DNA of 64,000 nucleotides, taken from assembly GCA_000403475.2 (NCBI GenBank), contig KE159796.1:65570-129569 (forward strand), written 5' to 3'. The position numbers and the translations under genes were made by a program. Positions 26,806 to 34,363 of this stretch are shown here, in pieces. Within the stretch, counting starts at the first letter, position 1, and every line of letters begins with the position of its first letter. Source of the stretch: Lachnospiraceae bacterium MD308 (GTDB lineage: Bacteria; Bacillota; Clostridia; Lachnospirales; Lachnospiraceae). The notes beneath the pieces were generated by a model. That model saw nothing but the letters and a program-made list of their open reading frames with translations, was not told the DNA's origin and ran no database searches.

Positions 26806-28002
26806 GTGAAAGTCATATTGAATTTGATTGGCATCGCTGTGGTGCTTGGTATCTGCTGGCTGCTTTCCTGGGACAGAAAAAGCGTGCAGTGGAAGACGGT
26901 GGCCAAAGCATTTGCGGCGGAAGTGATTATTGCGGTCATTATCGTGAAGATTCCCCTTGGGCAGATGCTTATTACGGCTCTGTCTAACGGGCTTACGGCT
27001 GTCATCAATTGCGGGAATGAAGGACTCTCTTTTGTATTCGGAGACCTTTTTGACGGCTCGAAAATGAGCGTGTTTATCGTTCAGAGCTTAGGGAACATTA
27101 TATTTGTCTCTGCGCTGGTGGGGGTCTTGTACTACCTTGGAGTAATTGGATTTATTGTAAAATGGATCGGTAAGGGCGTGGGAAAGATCATGGGAACAAC
27201 GGAAGTAGAAAGCTTTGTCGCTGTGGCGAATATGTTTCTGGGGCATACGGACAGCCCAATCTTAGTCAGCAAGTATTTGAAAGATCTGACAGAGAGTGAG
27301 ATATTTGTCATCCTGGTGTCCGGAATGGGAAGTATGTCTGCGTCTATATTGGGCGGTTATCATGCGCTGGGAATCCCGATGGAGTACTTGCTTATCGCAA
27401 GCGCGCTGGTTCCGATTGGAAGCATTATGATATCGAAGATCATCTATCCGCAGACAGAGACGATAAAGTCGATTACGGATGTTAAAATGGATAATAAAGG
27501 GAATAATTCTAATGTAATCGACGCTCTCGCGGAAGGCGCATCGACAGGCATGCAGATGGTAATCTCTATCGGCGCGTCCATCGTAGGATTTGTAGGGATT
27601 GTTGCGGTATTCAACCTGTTCCTTGGGCTTGCGAATATCAGCCTATCCCAGGTGTTTTCTTTCGTGTTTGCTCCGTTTGGATTTTTAATGGGATTAGACG
27701 GCAGCCAGATTCTAATGGAGGGGTCGCTGCTTGGCAATAAACTGATTCTCAATGAATTTATCGCATTCGGTGAACTGGCAGGAAAGTTGGAAAGTCTTGA
27801 GCCAAGAGTGGGAATGATCTGTGCGATTTCCCTCTGCGGGTTTGCAAATCTCTCAAGCATGGGAATGTGTGTCGGAGGAATCGGCGTGCTCTGCCCGGAA
27901 AAAAGAGGAACGATATCCCGTCTTGTGTTTAAGTCTATGATCGGCGGAGTATTTGTAAGTATCATGAGCGCGTTATTAGTTAGCATTGTTTCGTTATTCT
28001 AG
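26806..28002 (+). CDS. concentrative nucleoside transporter (NupC family)
   Basis: A 398-residue membrane protein of the CNT family that imports nucleosides with Na+ or H+. About ten hydrophobic segments are visible, with the family core in FLGHTDSPILVSKYL, SGMGSMSASILGGYHALG, and the C-terminal LCGFANLSSMGMCVGG. It starts with GTG behind AAGGAG (9 nt). It sits between deoB and deoC, so uptake and catabolism are co-expressed. Confidence 0.92.
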   Translation: MKVILNLIGIAVVLGICWLLSWDRKSVQWKTVAKAFAAEVIIAVIIVKIPLGQMLITALSNGLTAVINCGNEGLSFVFGDLFDGSKMSVFIVQSLGNIIFVSALVGVLYYLGVIGFIVKWIGKGVGKIMGTTEVESFVAVANMFLGHTDSPILVSKYLKDLTESEIFVILVSGMGSMSASILGGYHALGIPMEYLLIASALVPIGSIMISKIIYPQTETIKSITDVKMDNKGNNSNVIDALAEGASTGMQMVISIGASIVGFVGIVAVFNLFLGLANISLSQVFSFVFAPFGFLMGLDGSQILMEGSLLGNKLILNEFIAFGELAGKLESLEPRVGMICAISLCGFANLSSMGMCVGGIGVLCPEKRGTISRLVFKSMIGGVFVSIMSALLVSIVSLF

Positions 28003-28020
28003 GAAAGAGAGGATATATTA

Positions 28021-28689
28021 ATGAAGAAAGAAGATATTTTAAAATTTGTCGACCATACACTGCTCGGACAGGCGGCTACATGGGAGGAGATTCGCGGGAT
28101 TCTTGACGATGCCATGAAGTATGAGACTGCGTCTGCCTGTATTCCCGCATCCTACGTAAAGCAGGCAGCAGAATATGTGGACGGAAAGCTGCCAATCTGC
28201 ACTGTTATCGGATTTCCCAACGGGTACAGTACTACAGCGGTAAAGGTCTATGAGGCGAAAGACGCAATTGAGAACGGGGCAGAAGAGATTGACATGGTGA
28301 TCAATATCGGGCATCTGAAAGATAAAAGGTATCAGGAAATCGAAGAGGAAATTCGCCGGATTCACGAAGCCTGTGATGGTAAGATACTGAAAGTGATTAT
28401 CGAGACATGCCTTCTGACGGAGGAAGAGAAGATTAAGATGTGTGAGATTGTCACAAGTGCCGGAGCTGAATTTATTAAAACGTCCACAGGCTTTTCCACC
28501 GCAGGGGCGACGCTTGCAGATGTGGAGCTTATGCGCAAGCATGTGGGAAAAGAGGTGAAGGTCAAGGCGGCAGGAGGCATCTCATCCTTTGACGATGCAG
28601 GGGAGTTTGTAAAAGCCGGTGCAGTAAGGCTTGGCACAAGCAGATTAATCAAGATTATGAAAAATACCGATTCAGGAGCGGGATACTAA
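28021..28689 (+). CDS. deoC: deoxyribose-phosphate aldolase
   Basis: A 222-residue class I aldolase that cleaves 2-deoxyribose-5-phosphate to glyceraldehyde-3-phosphate and acetaldehyde. The Schiff-base lysine is in [10 protein letters not shown], with the catalytic Asp in EIDMVINIG and Lys in [20 protein letters not shown] precedes the start. It completes the route from imported deoxynucleosides to glycolysis. Confidence 0.96.
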   Translation: MKKEDILKFVDHTLLGQAATWEEIRGILDDAMKYETASACIPASYVKQAAEYVDGKLPICTVIGFPNGYSTTAVKVYEAKDAIENGAEEIDMVINIGHLKDKRYQEIEEEIRRIHEACDGKILKVIIETCLLTEEEKIKMCEIVTSAGAEFIKTSTGFSTAGATLADVELMRKHVGKEVKVKAAGGISSFDDAGEFVKAGAVRLGTSRLIKIMKNTDSGAGY

Positions 28690-28704
28690 GGAGAAGATTT
28701 GGCC

Positions 28705-29319
28705 ATGAATGTTTCGACGATAATTGAAATGGTAGGATATTTGGGTTCTGTTTTGGTTGTGGTATCTATGCTGATGTCGTCGGTAATCAAATTGAGAGTC
28801 ATCAATACGGTAGGAAGCGGCATATTTGCAGTATATGCGCTGATTATCCATTCTTATCCGACGGCTTTGATGAATTTCTGTCTCGTGACAATTAATGTCT
28901 ATAATCTGATAAAACTCAGTAAAGCAGATCAGAGCTATGACCTGATTGAAGCAAAGAGTGACGACGGCATGCTGAAATTCATTCTGAACTATTACTACGA
29001 TGACTTGAAAAAGTTTTTCCCGGGTTTTTCCGGGCTCTCAGAGGCATTGAATAAAGCGTATATTGTCTGCTGCAACGGGAATCCGGCAGGGGTGATGCTG
29101 GGGAAAGATGAGAAGGAGGGAACGGTGGAAGTTGTGCTTGACTATTCCGTACCAATGTACCGGGACTGCTCAGTAGGGACTTATATGTACTCCAAGCTGC
29201 CGTCTAAGGGCATTCATACCCTCATTTTTAAGGAGGAAATGTCAAAGGCTCATGCCGACTATCTGGGAAAAATGGAGTTTATCAAAGAAAACGGCGTATA
29301 TGTGAAAACGATAAATTAA
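28705..29319 (+). CDS. membrane protein with YgjV-like N-terminus and GNAT-like C-terminal domain
   Basis: A 204-residue protein. Residues 1-75 hold three predicted membrane helices resembling the YgjV family (GYLGSVLVVVSMLMSSVIKLR). Residues about 80-204 are soluble and have a pattern reminiscent of a small acetyltransferase-like fold (ending in YLGKMEFIKENGVYVKTIN), but no acetyl-CoA loop is clear. The start is ATG 28705 (AAGGAG 11 nt upstream) or TTG 28699 (5 nt). It is 16 nt after deoC, so part of the nucleoside operon; its role there is unknown. Confidence 0.6.
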   Translation: MNVSTIIEMVGYLGSVLVVVSMLMSSVIKLRVINTVGSGIFAVYALIIHSYPTALMNFCLVTINVYNLIKLSKADQSYDLIEAKSDDGMLKFILNYYYDDLKKFFPGFSGLSEALNKAYIVCCNGNPAGVMLGKDEKEGTVEVVLDYSVPMYRDCSVGTYMYSKLPSKGIHTLIFKEEMSKAHADYLGKMEFIKENGVYVKTIN

Positions 29320-29326
29320 TTATCTT

Positions 29327-29364
29327 AACTGTCATTCCCAGAGCCGGGGATGGCAGTTATTTTT
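29327..29364 (+). terminator. rho-independent terminator between the YgjV-like gene and deoD
   Basis: AACTGTCATTCCC pairs (with two G-U pairs) with GGGGATGGCAGTT (29346-29358), followed by ATTTTTACTG. It would separate deoD from the main operon at least in part. Confidence 0.7.
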
Positions 29365-29386
29365 ACTGTTAAAACAGGAAAATGTG

Positions 29387-29415
29387 TGGAGATTCCGGCG
29401 GTGAGGTGTTATGAT
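29387..29415 (+). promoter_or_regulatory. possible promoter of deoD
   Basis: TGGAGA (29387-29392) and TATGAT (29410-29415) with a 17-nt spacer, downstream of the terminator. The -35 match is modest. Confidence 0.35.
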
Positions 29416-29468
29416 GGAAGAAAGAGAAATGACAGATAATTCAAAAAGATGAAAAGGAGGGTGGTTTT

Positions 29469-30170
29469 ATGGGAACACCACATAATGGGGCAGAAAAAGG
29501 GCAGATTGCAAAGACAGTATTAATGCCGGGAGATCCTCTGCGGGCAAAATATATCGCGGAGACATATCTGGAAAATCCGGTATGTTTTAATGGAGTACGG
29601 AACATGCTTGGATATACGGGAACTTACCGGGGAAAGGAGATTTCTGTTATGGGCAGCGGCATGGGGATGCCGTCGATTGGGATATACAGTTATGAGCTGT
29701 ATCATTTTTATGATGTTGAGAATATTATTCGTATTGGCTCGGCAGGGGCCATGCAGGATGACGTGAACGTGATGGACATCGTGATTGCCATGGGCGCATG
29801 CACCAACTCGAATTACGGGGAGCAGTACCAGATTCCGGGAGCCTTTGCACCGATTGCGGATTACGGGCTTCTTGAAAAGGCGGTAAATGCCGCGAGGGAG
29901 AAGGGTGCGAATGTGAAGGTGGGAAATGTGCTGTCTTCGGATGTGTTCTACCATGACAGGGAGGATTTTAACGACCGTTTCCGCAGGATGGGCGTGCTGG
30001 CAGTGGAGATGGAGTCTGCGGCCCTCTATATGAATGCTGCGAGGGCGGGAAAGAAAGCCCTCTGTATCCTTACAGTCTCAGACCATCTATATAAGGAGGC
30101 TTCTCTTAGTGCGAAGGAGCGTGAGACAGGATTTAATCAGATGATGGAGATTGCACTGGAGATTGCGTAG
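29469..30170 (+). CDS. deoD: purine nucleoside phosphorylase DeoD (hexameric type)
   Basis: A 233-residue class II PNP that cleaves (deoxy)adenosine, inosine and guanosine. The N-terminal family motif is VLMPGDPLRAKYIAE, with GSGMGMPSIGIYSYEL, IRIGSAGAM and the substrate-site MGVLAVEMESAALY. AGGAGGG precedes the start. With punA this operon holds both structural classes of PNP, widening purine range to adenosine. A terminator upstream suggests partly independent expression. Confidence 0.95.
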   Translation: MGTPHNGAEKGQIAKTVLMPGDPLRAKYIAETYLENPVCFNGVRNMLGYTGTYRGKEISVMGSGMGMPSIGIYSYELYHFYDVENIIRIGSAGAMQDDVNVMDIVIAMGACTNSNYGEQYQIPGAFAPIADYGLLEKAVNAAREKGANVKVGNVLSSDVFYHDREDFNDRFRRMGVLAVEMESAALYMNAARAGKKALCILTVSDHLYKEASLSAKERETGFNQMMEIALEIA

Positions 30171-30182
30171 CGGATAAATGGT

Positions 30183-30889
30183 ATGTCGGGCGGTGATTCT
30201 TTGAGGAAAATCAGGATAAGCAATGAGTTAATCTATGTGTTGGCGGTGGTTATACTGTCATTTGCCACAGCTATGCTGGCGGCAGCGGATATGGGCATGT
30301 CTATGGTAGTGGCTCCGGCGTATATCGTCAGCCTTAAAGTGGAATTCTTAACCTTCGGGCAGGCGGAGTATATCGTGCAGGGAATGCTGTTTGTGCTTTT
30401 CTGTATTTTGATGAGGCGGGGGAGGGGATTGTATTTTTTCGCTTTTGTGTCAGGACTTTTTTACGGGGCGGTACTTGATTTCTGGCGGATGGTGATTCCT
30501 CATTTTAACCCGGAGCTTTTTGCGCCGGGCACGCTTCCTGTGTCTGTACGTATTCTTTACTTTGTGGTTGGTTTTTTGTTGAATTCATTGGGGGTGTCCC
30601 TTTATTTTAAAACTTATTTTTACCCGCAGGTATATGAGTTTTTGTGAAGGGAATCAGTGGGCACTTCGGAGTGGCGCTGCCGAAGTTCAAGATTGGATTT
30701 GATATGAGCTGCCTGGTGATTGCAGTCGTCTTTTCCCTTTCTTTGTTCAAAGGAATTGTAGGAATCGGCGTAGGAACAGTAGTGCTGGCTTTTTTAAACG
30801 GCCCTTTGATCGGCTTTTTTGGACAGTGGATGGACAGGCGTCTTGATACGTGGAGCAGATGGGTGAAGTTTTCCGAAAAATTTGACTGA
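30183..30889 (+). pseudogene. YczE/YitT-like integral membrane protein gene split by a frameshift
   Basis: Two adjoining frames, 30183-30647 (154 residues) and 30644-30889 (81 residues), read as one membrane protein of about 235 residues (five or six hydrophobic segments, DMGMSMVVAPAY near the start). The first ends just after the T5 run at 30639-30643; one more T would restore a continuous frame reading EFFVKGISGHFGVALPKF. Such proteins are transporter-like, of unknown function. This may be a true frameshift or a homopolymer sequencing error. No slippery heptamer fits a programmed shift. Confidence 0.6.
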
Positions 30890-30963
30890 CCGGGTTGTAA
30901 GGCATGTAAAGAATAAAGAAACAGTGCCAGAGTATAATAAAAATCTGAAAAGGATGAGATCGT

Positions 30964-32556
30964 ATGGGAAGGAGATTTAATGTGACGGGCGTCTGCAGGC
31001 CACAGATGCATTATATGGTTAAGATGGACAGCCGCCTGGCAAAGATCCGGGTATTTGTGGATGCAGGAGAGTATTTTTCAATCAGCCGGGCGAGACAGTA
31101 CGGAAAGACGACAACACTTCATGCTTTGGTGGGATATCTCAGGGAAGATTATTTTGTATTGGGCATGGATTTTCAGATGATGAGTTATGGAGATTTTGAG
31201 TCGGAGGATGCATTTGTAGCTGCTTTTGCAAGAGAAGCGGTGGCGGCGGTCTCGGGCAGAGAAGACATGCCTGCGGATGTTGAAGAGAAACTCCGCGGGT
31301 TTGCAGAAGGGAACGAAGGAAATGCAAAGCTTGCAGTTTTGTTTTCTTGTCTGAGTGAATGGTGCAGAAAGTCGGAAAAACCGGTTGTCTTGATGATTGA
31401 CGAGGTAGATATGGCATCTAATAATCAGGTGTTTTTAGATTTTCTTTCCCAACTTAGGGGCTATTTTAACCATCGCTTGGAGCGTCCGATATTCCATTCA
31501 GTGATTCTCGCGGGAGTATATGATATCAAAAATCTGAAACAGAAGATTTGTCGGGATTCGGAGCGCAGGTTTAACAGTCCGTGGAATATAGCAGCAGACT
31601 TTGATGTGGAGATGAGTTTTTCGCCGGATGATATAGAGGGGATGCTTGCAGAGTACGAAACAGATTATGAGACAGGGATGGAGATCGGGCGCATGGCACA
31701 ACTGATTTATGATTATACGTCTGGATACCCGTTTCTTGTGTCACGCCTGTGCAAGATTTTGGATGAGACACTGATAAAGGGAGGAAACGTGGCCTCTGAG
31801 AGAGAGGCGTGGACGAAAGAGGGCGTTTTACAGGCTGTGCAGCTTTTGCTTGCTGAAAAAAATACGCTGTTTGAATCCTTGGTAAATAAACTGAATGACT
31901 ATCCAGAGCTTAAGAGGGTTCTGTACGAACTGCTTTTTACCGGCAGAAATGTGGCGTATAATCCGGATGATGAAGCGACGGATATTGCGAGGATGTTCGG
32001 CTTTGTGAAAGTGTGCGGCGGAAATGTCGTGATTGCAAACCGGATATTTGAAACACGTCTCTATAATATGTTTCTGACTGCCGAACAAATGCAGGGAACG
32101 GATATGTATAAAGCGGCTCTGCAGGATAAAAAACAGTTTGTTAAAAATGGGCGTTTGGATATGGAGCGAGTACTTGAGCGGTTTATCGTGCATTTTAACA
32201 GTTTGTTCGGTGACCGGGGAGAGACATTTTTAGAGGAGGATGGGCGTCGGTATTTTCTTCTTTATCTGCGTCCGATTATCAATGGAACAGGGAATTATTA
32301 CATTGAATCCAGAACAAGAAATATGGAGCGGACGGATGTCATTGTCGATTATCATGGAGAACAATTTGTGATAGAGATGAAGATATGGAGGGGAGCCGCA
32401 TATAATACACGGGGAGAACGGCAGCTTTTAGATTATTTAGAGCATTATCATCTGGATGTGGGATATATGCTGAGTTTTAATTTTAATAAAAATAAAAAGA
32501 CGGGAATCAGGAGAGTTCGGCTGAGAGAAAAGGTTTTAATCGAGGCTGTCGTCTGA
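30964..32556 (+). CDS. AAA-like ATPase with C-terminal PD-(D/E)XK-nuclease-like domain
   Basis: A 530-residue protein. The P-loop reads SRARQYGKTTTLHAL (lacking the usual GxxGxGK start, as in the AAA-like families of gut bacteria) and Walker B reads VVLMIDEVDMASN. A winged-helix-like middle follows. The last 140 residues contain RTDVIVDYHGEQFVIEMKIWRG, a D-x(n)-ExK pattern typical of PD-(D/E)XK nucleases. Such ATP-binding proteins are abundant, often in many copies, in Bacteroides and Clostridia. Their role is unknown, with defence or mobile-element links suggested. Only a TATAAT at 30942 hints at a promoter. Confidence 0.7.
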   Translation: MGRRFNVTGVCRPQMHYMVKMDSRLAKIRVFVDAGEYFSISRARQYGKTTTLHALVGYLREDYFVLGMDFQMMSYGDFESEDAFVAAFAREAVAAVSGREDMPADVEEKLRGFAEGNEGNAKLAVLFSCLSEWCRKSEKPVVLMIDEVDMASNNQVFLDFLSQLRGYFNHRLERPIFHSVILAGVYDIKNLKQKICRDSERRFNSPWNIAADFDVEMSFSPDDIEGMLAEYETDYETGMEIGRMAQLIYDYTSGYPFLVSRLCKILDETLIKGGNVASEREAWTKEGVLQAVQLLLAEKNTLFESLVNKLNDYPELKRVLYELLFTGRNVAYNPDDEATDIARMFGFVKVCGGNVVIANRIFETRLYNMFLTAEQMQGTDMYKAALQDKKQFVKNGRLDMERVLERFIVHFNSLFGDRGETFLEEDGRRYFLLYLRPIINGTGNYYIESRTRNMERTDVIVDYHGEQFVIEMKIWRGAAYNTRGERQLLDYLEHYHLDVGYMLSFNFNKNKKTGIRRVRLREKVLIEAVV

Positions 32557-32578
32557 TTCTCGGTCGGTAAAAAAATAA

Positions 32579-32627
32579 AGATGTAAAGTCTTATTGGGTA
32601 TCAGAGATAAGTCTTTACATCTTTTTT
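32579..32627 (+). terminator. rho-independent terminator after the AAA-like gene
   Basis: AGATGTAAAGTCTTAT (32579-32594) pairs with ATAAGTCTTTACATCT (32607-32622) with one mismatch in 16, then TTTTT. A strong hairpin that isolates the next locus from read-through. Confidence 0.85.
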
Positions 32628-32658
32628 ATATTTTTGATTTATATTTAGTGATCTTATA

Positions 32659-32681
32659 TCGCAGATTTACTTAATCTGCGA
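32659..32681. repeat. 9-bp perfect hairpin upstream of the TnpB-like gene
   Basis: TCGCAGATT-TACTT-AATCTGCGA. No T-run follows. It stands where the left-end hairpin of an IS200/IS605-type element would be expected, so it may be a relic of one. ATCGCAG recurs twice in the non-coding RNA region downstream (34160-34166, 34239-34245). Confidence 0.4.
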
Positions 32682-32778
32682 AAATCTTTATGCTGAATCG
32701 TCAGCCATTTCCTACAGATGCTTATGATTACCAGTAAATTTTAAAACAATACGTGTGAACCGAAAGGCACAAAGCATA

Positions 32779-34107
32779 ATGAAAGATACTGTAACAAAGA
32801 CGGTATGGCAGCATAGCGAGAGCCTGCCGCAGGATACGATGGAATTCCTGAGAGGGATTGCCAAAGATTACTGCAAAGTCAGGAATTATGTATACGGGAA
32901 ATATTCAGGGGTCAAGAGCCTTGGCAGACTGACACCAGTGTACAGTGTTTTGAATGAAATGCGCCATTGCGGGCTGAGGGAGCAGCTGAATCTGCCATCG
33001 GTATATTACGAGCTGGCGATAGCCGATGCAGTGACGGACATTAAATGCAGCTGGGAAATCACGAAGAATAAGATTAATGAAAAAATAACGGCCAACGAGG
33101 GCTTGAGCACAGAGGATAGGCTCTACCTGAGAACAGTACTGAAAATGGGAAATATATATGCGTCCATTTTAAATTATCAGGAATATGAGATGCCGAGAAA
33201 GGCCGCAGGTCTTGATATTGATACAAACCGGCTTAATAATTTACTGCGAAGGCTTACGAGGAGAACATTGGCAATTCCGGAAACTGAGGGCGCGGATTGG
33301 TTTAAGGTGTCTCCTAACGGTTATTCCTACAGAGACGGCGCAATATGTGTCGTGAGCAGGACTCCCCGGAAAAGAGTGTCTATACCGCTGAAGGATGGCC
33401 GGATATTTGACAGGCAGATACGGGTCGGCATCAGGAAAGATTCAGTGATTCTTGCAATACCTGTTGAGACAGAAATAAAAAAACACCGGGATTATACTAA
33501 TTCTTTGTATGTTTATATCGGCGACAGGGATATGTTTACTTTGTCCAACGGAAACGTATATGGGGAAGGCTTAGGAGAGCTGATAAATCCTGAAACAGAG
33601 CGACTTGCAGGTAAAAACAGGGAGCGGCGGAGGATGTATGAGGCCTATAAGCAGTGCGCCAAGGATGGGGATTTGCAGAAGGCCGGGAATATTGAAACCA
33701 ATAACCTTGGAAAGCTTAAATATGATAAACAGAAAAAGAAAGAAAAATCCAGGACAGAGACATTTATTAACTCAGAAATTAACAGGATGCTAAAGAGAGA
33801 AAAGCCTGCCCGGATAGTGATAACCAGACCTGTTGTAAAAAATAGGACAAAAATATATTCAAAAACAGCAAACAGAAAAGCGGCGAGGAGTTTCAGAGGA
33901 TTTATCAGAGGGCGCCTGGCTTATAAGTGCAGAGTGAATTCTATAGAACTGGTTGAGATCAATTCTAAAGGAACCGGAAATAAATGTTCTGCCTGCGGCG
34001 GAGACGGGATAAGGCAGGGAAAGGAATTCCTGTGCGGGCGGTGCGGGATGCAGACTACGATAGCTTTGAATTCCGCAAAAAATATAGAACATAAATATGT
34101 AGGTTAA
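32779..34107 (+). CDS. TnpB-family protein with degenerate RuvC site (candidate TldR, RNA-guided repressor)
   Basis: A 442-residue IS605 OrfB/TnpB-family protein with an uninterrupted frame. An alpha-helical N-terminal recognition part and a beta-barrel region precede the RuvC fold, which starts at about residue 240 and carries the family signature NVYGEGLGELI. The four zinc-ribbon cysteines are kept (CSACG at 403-406, CGRCG at 419-422). The catalytic acids seem lost: RuvC-I Asp aligns with Tyr246 (VYIG), RuvC-II Glu with Thr349 (VITRPV), RuvC-III Asp with Ala429 (IALNSAKN, normally DxNAA). Loss of the acids with preservation of the rest fits TldR, nuclease-dead TnpB proteins that repress genes with a guide RNA. 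No TnpA is nearby. ATG 32779 is preferred; GTG 32755 is in frame. The alignment is from memory of the family. Confidence 0.8.
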   Translation: MKDTVTKTVWQHSESLPQDTMEFLRGIAKDYCKVRNYVYGKYSGVKSLGRLTPVYSVLNEMRHCGLREQLNLPSVYYELAIADAVTDIKCSWEITKNKINEKITANEGLSTEDRLYLRTVLKMGNIYASILNYQEYEMPRKAAGLDIDTNRLNNLLRRLTRRTLAIPETEGADWFKVSPNGYSYRDGAICVVSRTPRKRVSIPLKDGRIFDRQIRVGIRKDSVILAIPVETEIKKHRDYTNSLYVYIGDRDMFTLSNGNVYGEGLGELINPETERLAGKNRERRRMYEAYKQCAKDGDLQKAGNIETNNLGKLKYDKQKKKEKSRTETFINSEINRMLKREKPARIVITRPVVKNRTKIYSKTANRKAARSFRGFIRGRLAYKCRVNSIELVEINSKGTGNKCSACGGDGIRQGKEFLCGRCGMQTTIALNSAKNIEHKYVG

Positions 34108-34304
34108 TGTGTATTTATCTGAGAATGAATAGCCGGAAGGCTGTTTTACCGCCTGGCGGATCGCAGAGAAAGTACATTGACATAGAGCAAAAAGTCGGCG
34201 TTAGCTAAGCCGGATATACGGCTTTCGGGTACGCCAGGATCGCAGCTTATGCGGAGCGAAGTGGGCCGCCGCCTTTGGCAGCGGATGCACAGGCAGAAGA
34301 TGCC
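34108..34304 (+). ncRNA. candidate guide RNA (omega-RNA-like) scaffold downstream of the TnpB-like gene
   Basis: No convincing frame lies here, but hairpins are dense: AGCC-GGAA-GGCT (34131-34142), CCGC-CTG-GCGG (34149-34159), AAGCCG-GATATA-CGGCTT (34207-34224) nested in GGCG/CGCC, CGCA-GCTTA-TGCG (34241-34253), CCGCCGCC-TTT-GGCAGCGG (34266-34284) and GGCA-GAAGA-TGCC (34292-34304). It is markedly more GC-rich than its flanks. In TnpB and TldR loci the guide RNA is encoded at and beyond the 3' end of the gene, exactly this position, with the guide at its 3' end. The guide would then lie near 34305-34325; boundaries are inferred. Confidence 0.6.
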
Positions 34305-34363
34305 CCGATAATCCTTATGATATTAAAATATAAAGAAAGCAATCAGACAGTAAGGTGAGTGGA

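Noticed and set aside
30639-30647. Programmed -1 frameshift at the T run in the membrane protein gene.
   Set aside because: The sequence G-TTT-TTG-TGA does not form an X-XXY-YYZ slippery heptamer and no downstream stimulatory structure is evident.
34177-34182. A perfect TTGACA that could be the -35 of a promoter for the glycan cluster.
   Set aside because: No acceptable -10 box stands 16-18 nt downstream (TTAGCT at best), and the site is inside the hairpin-rich candidate guide RNA.
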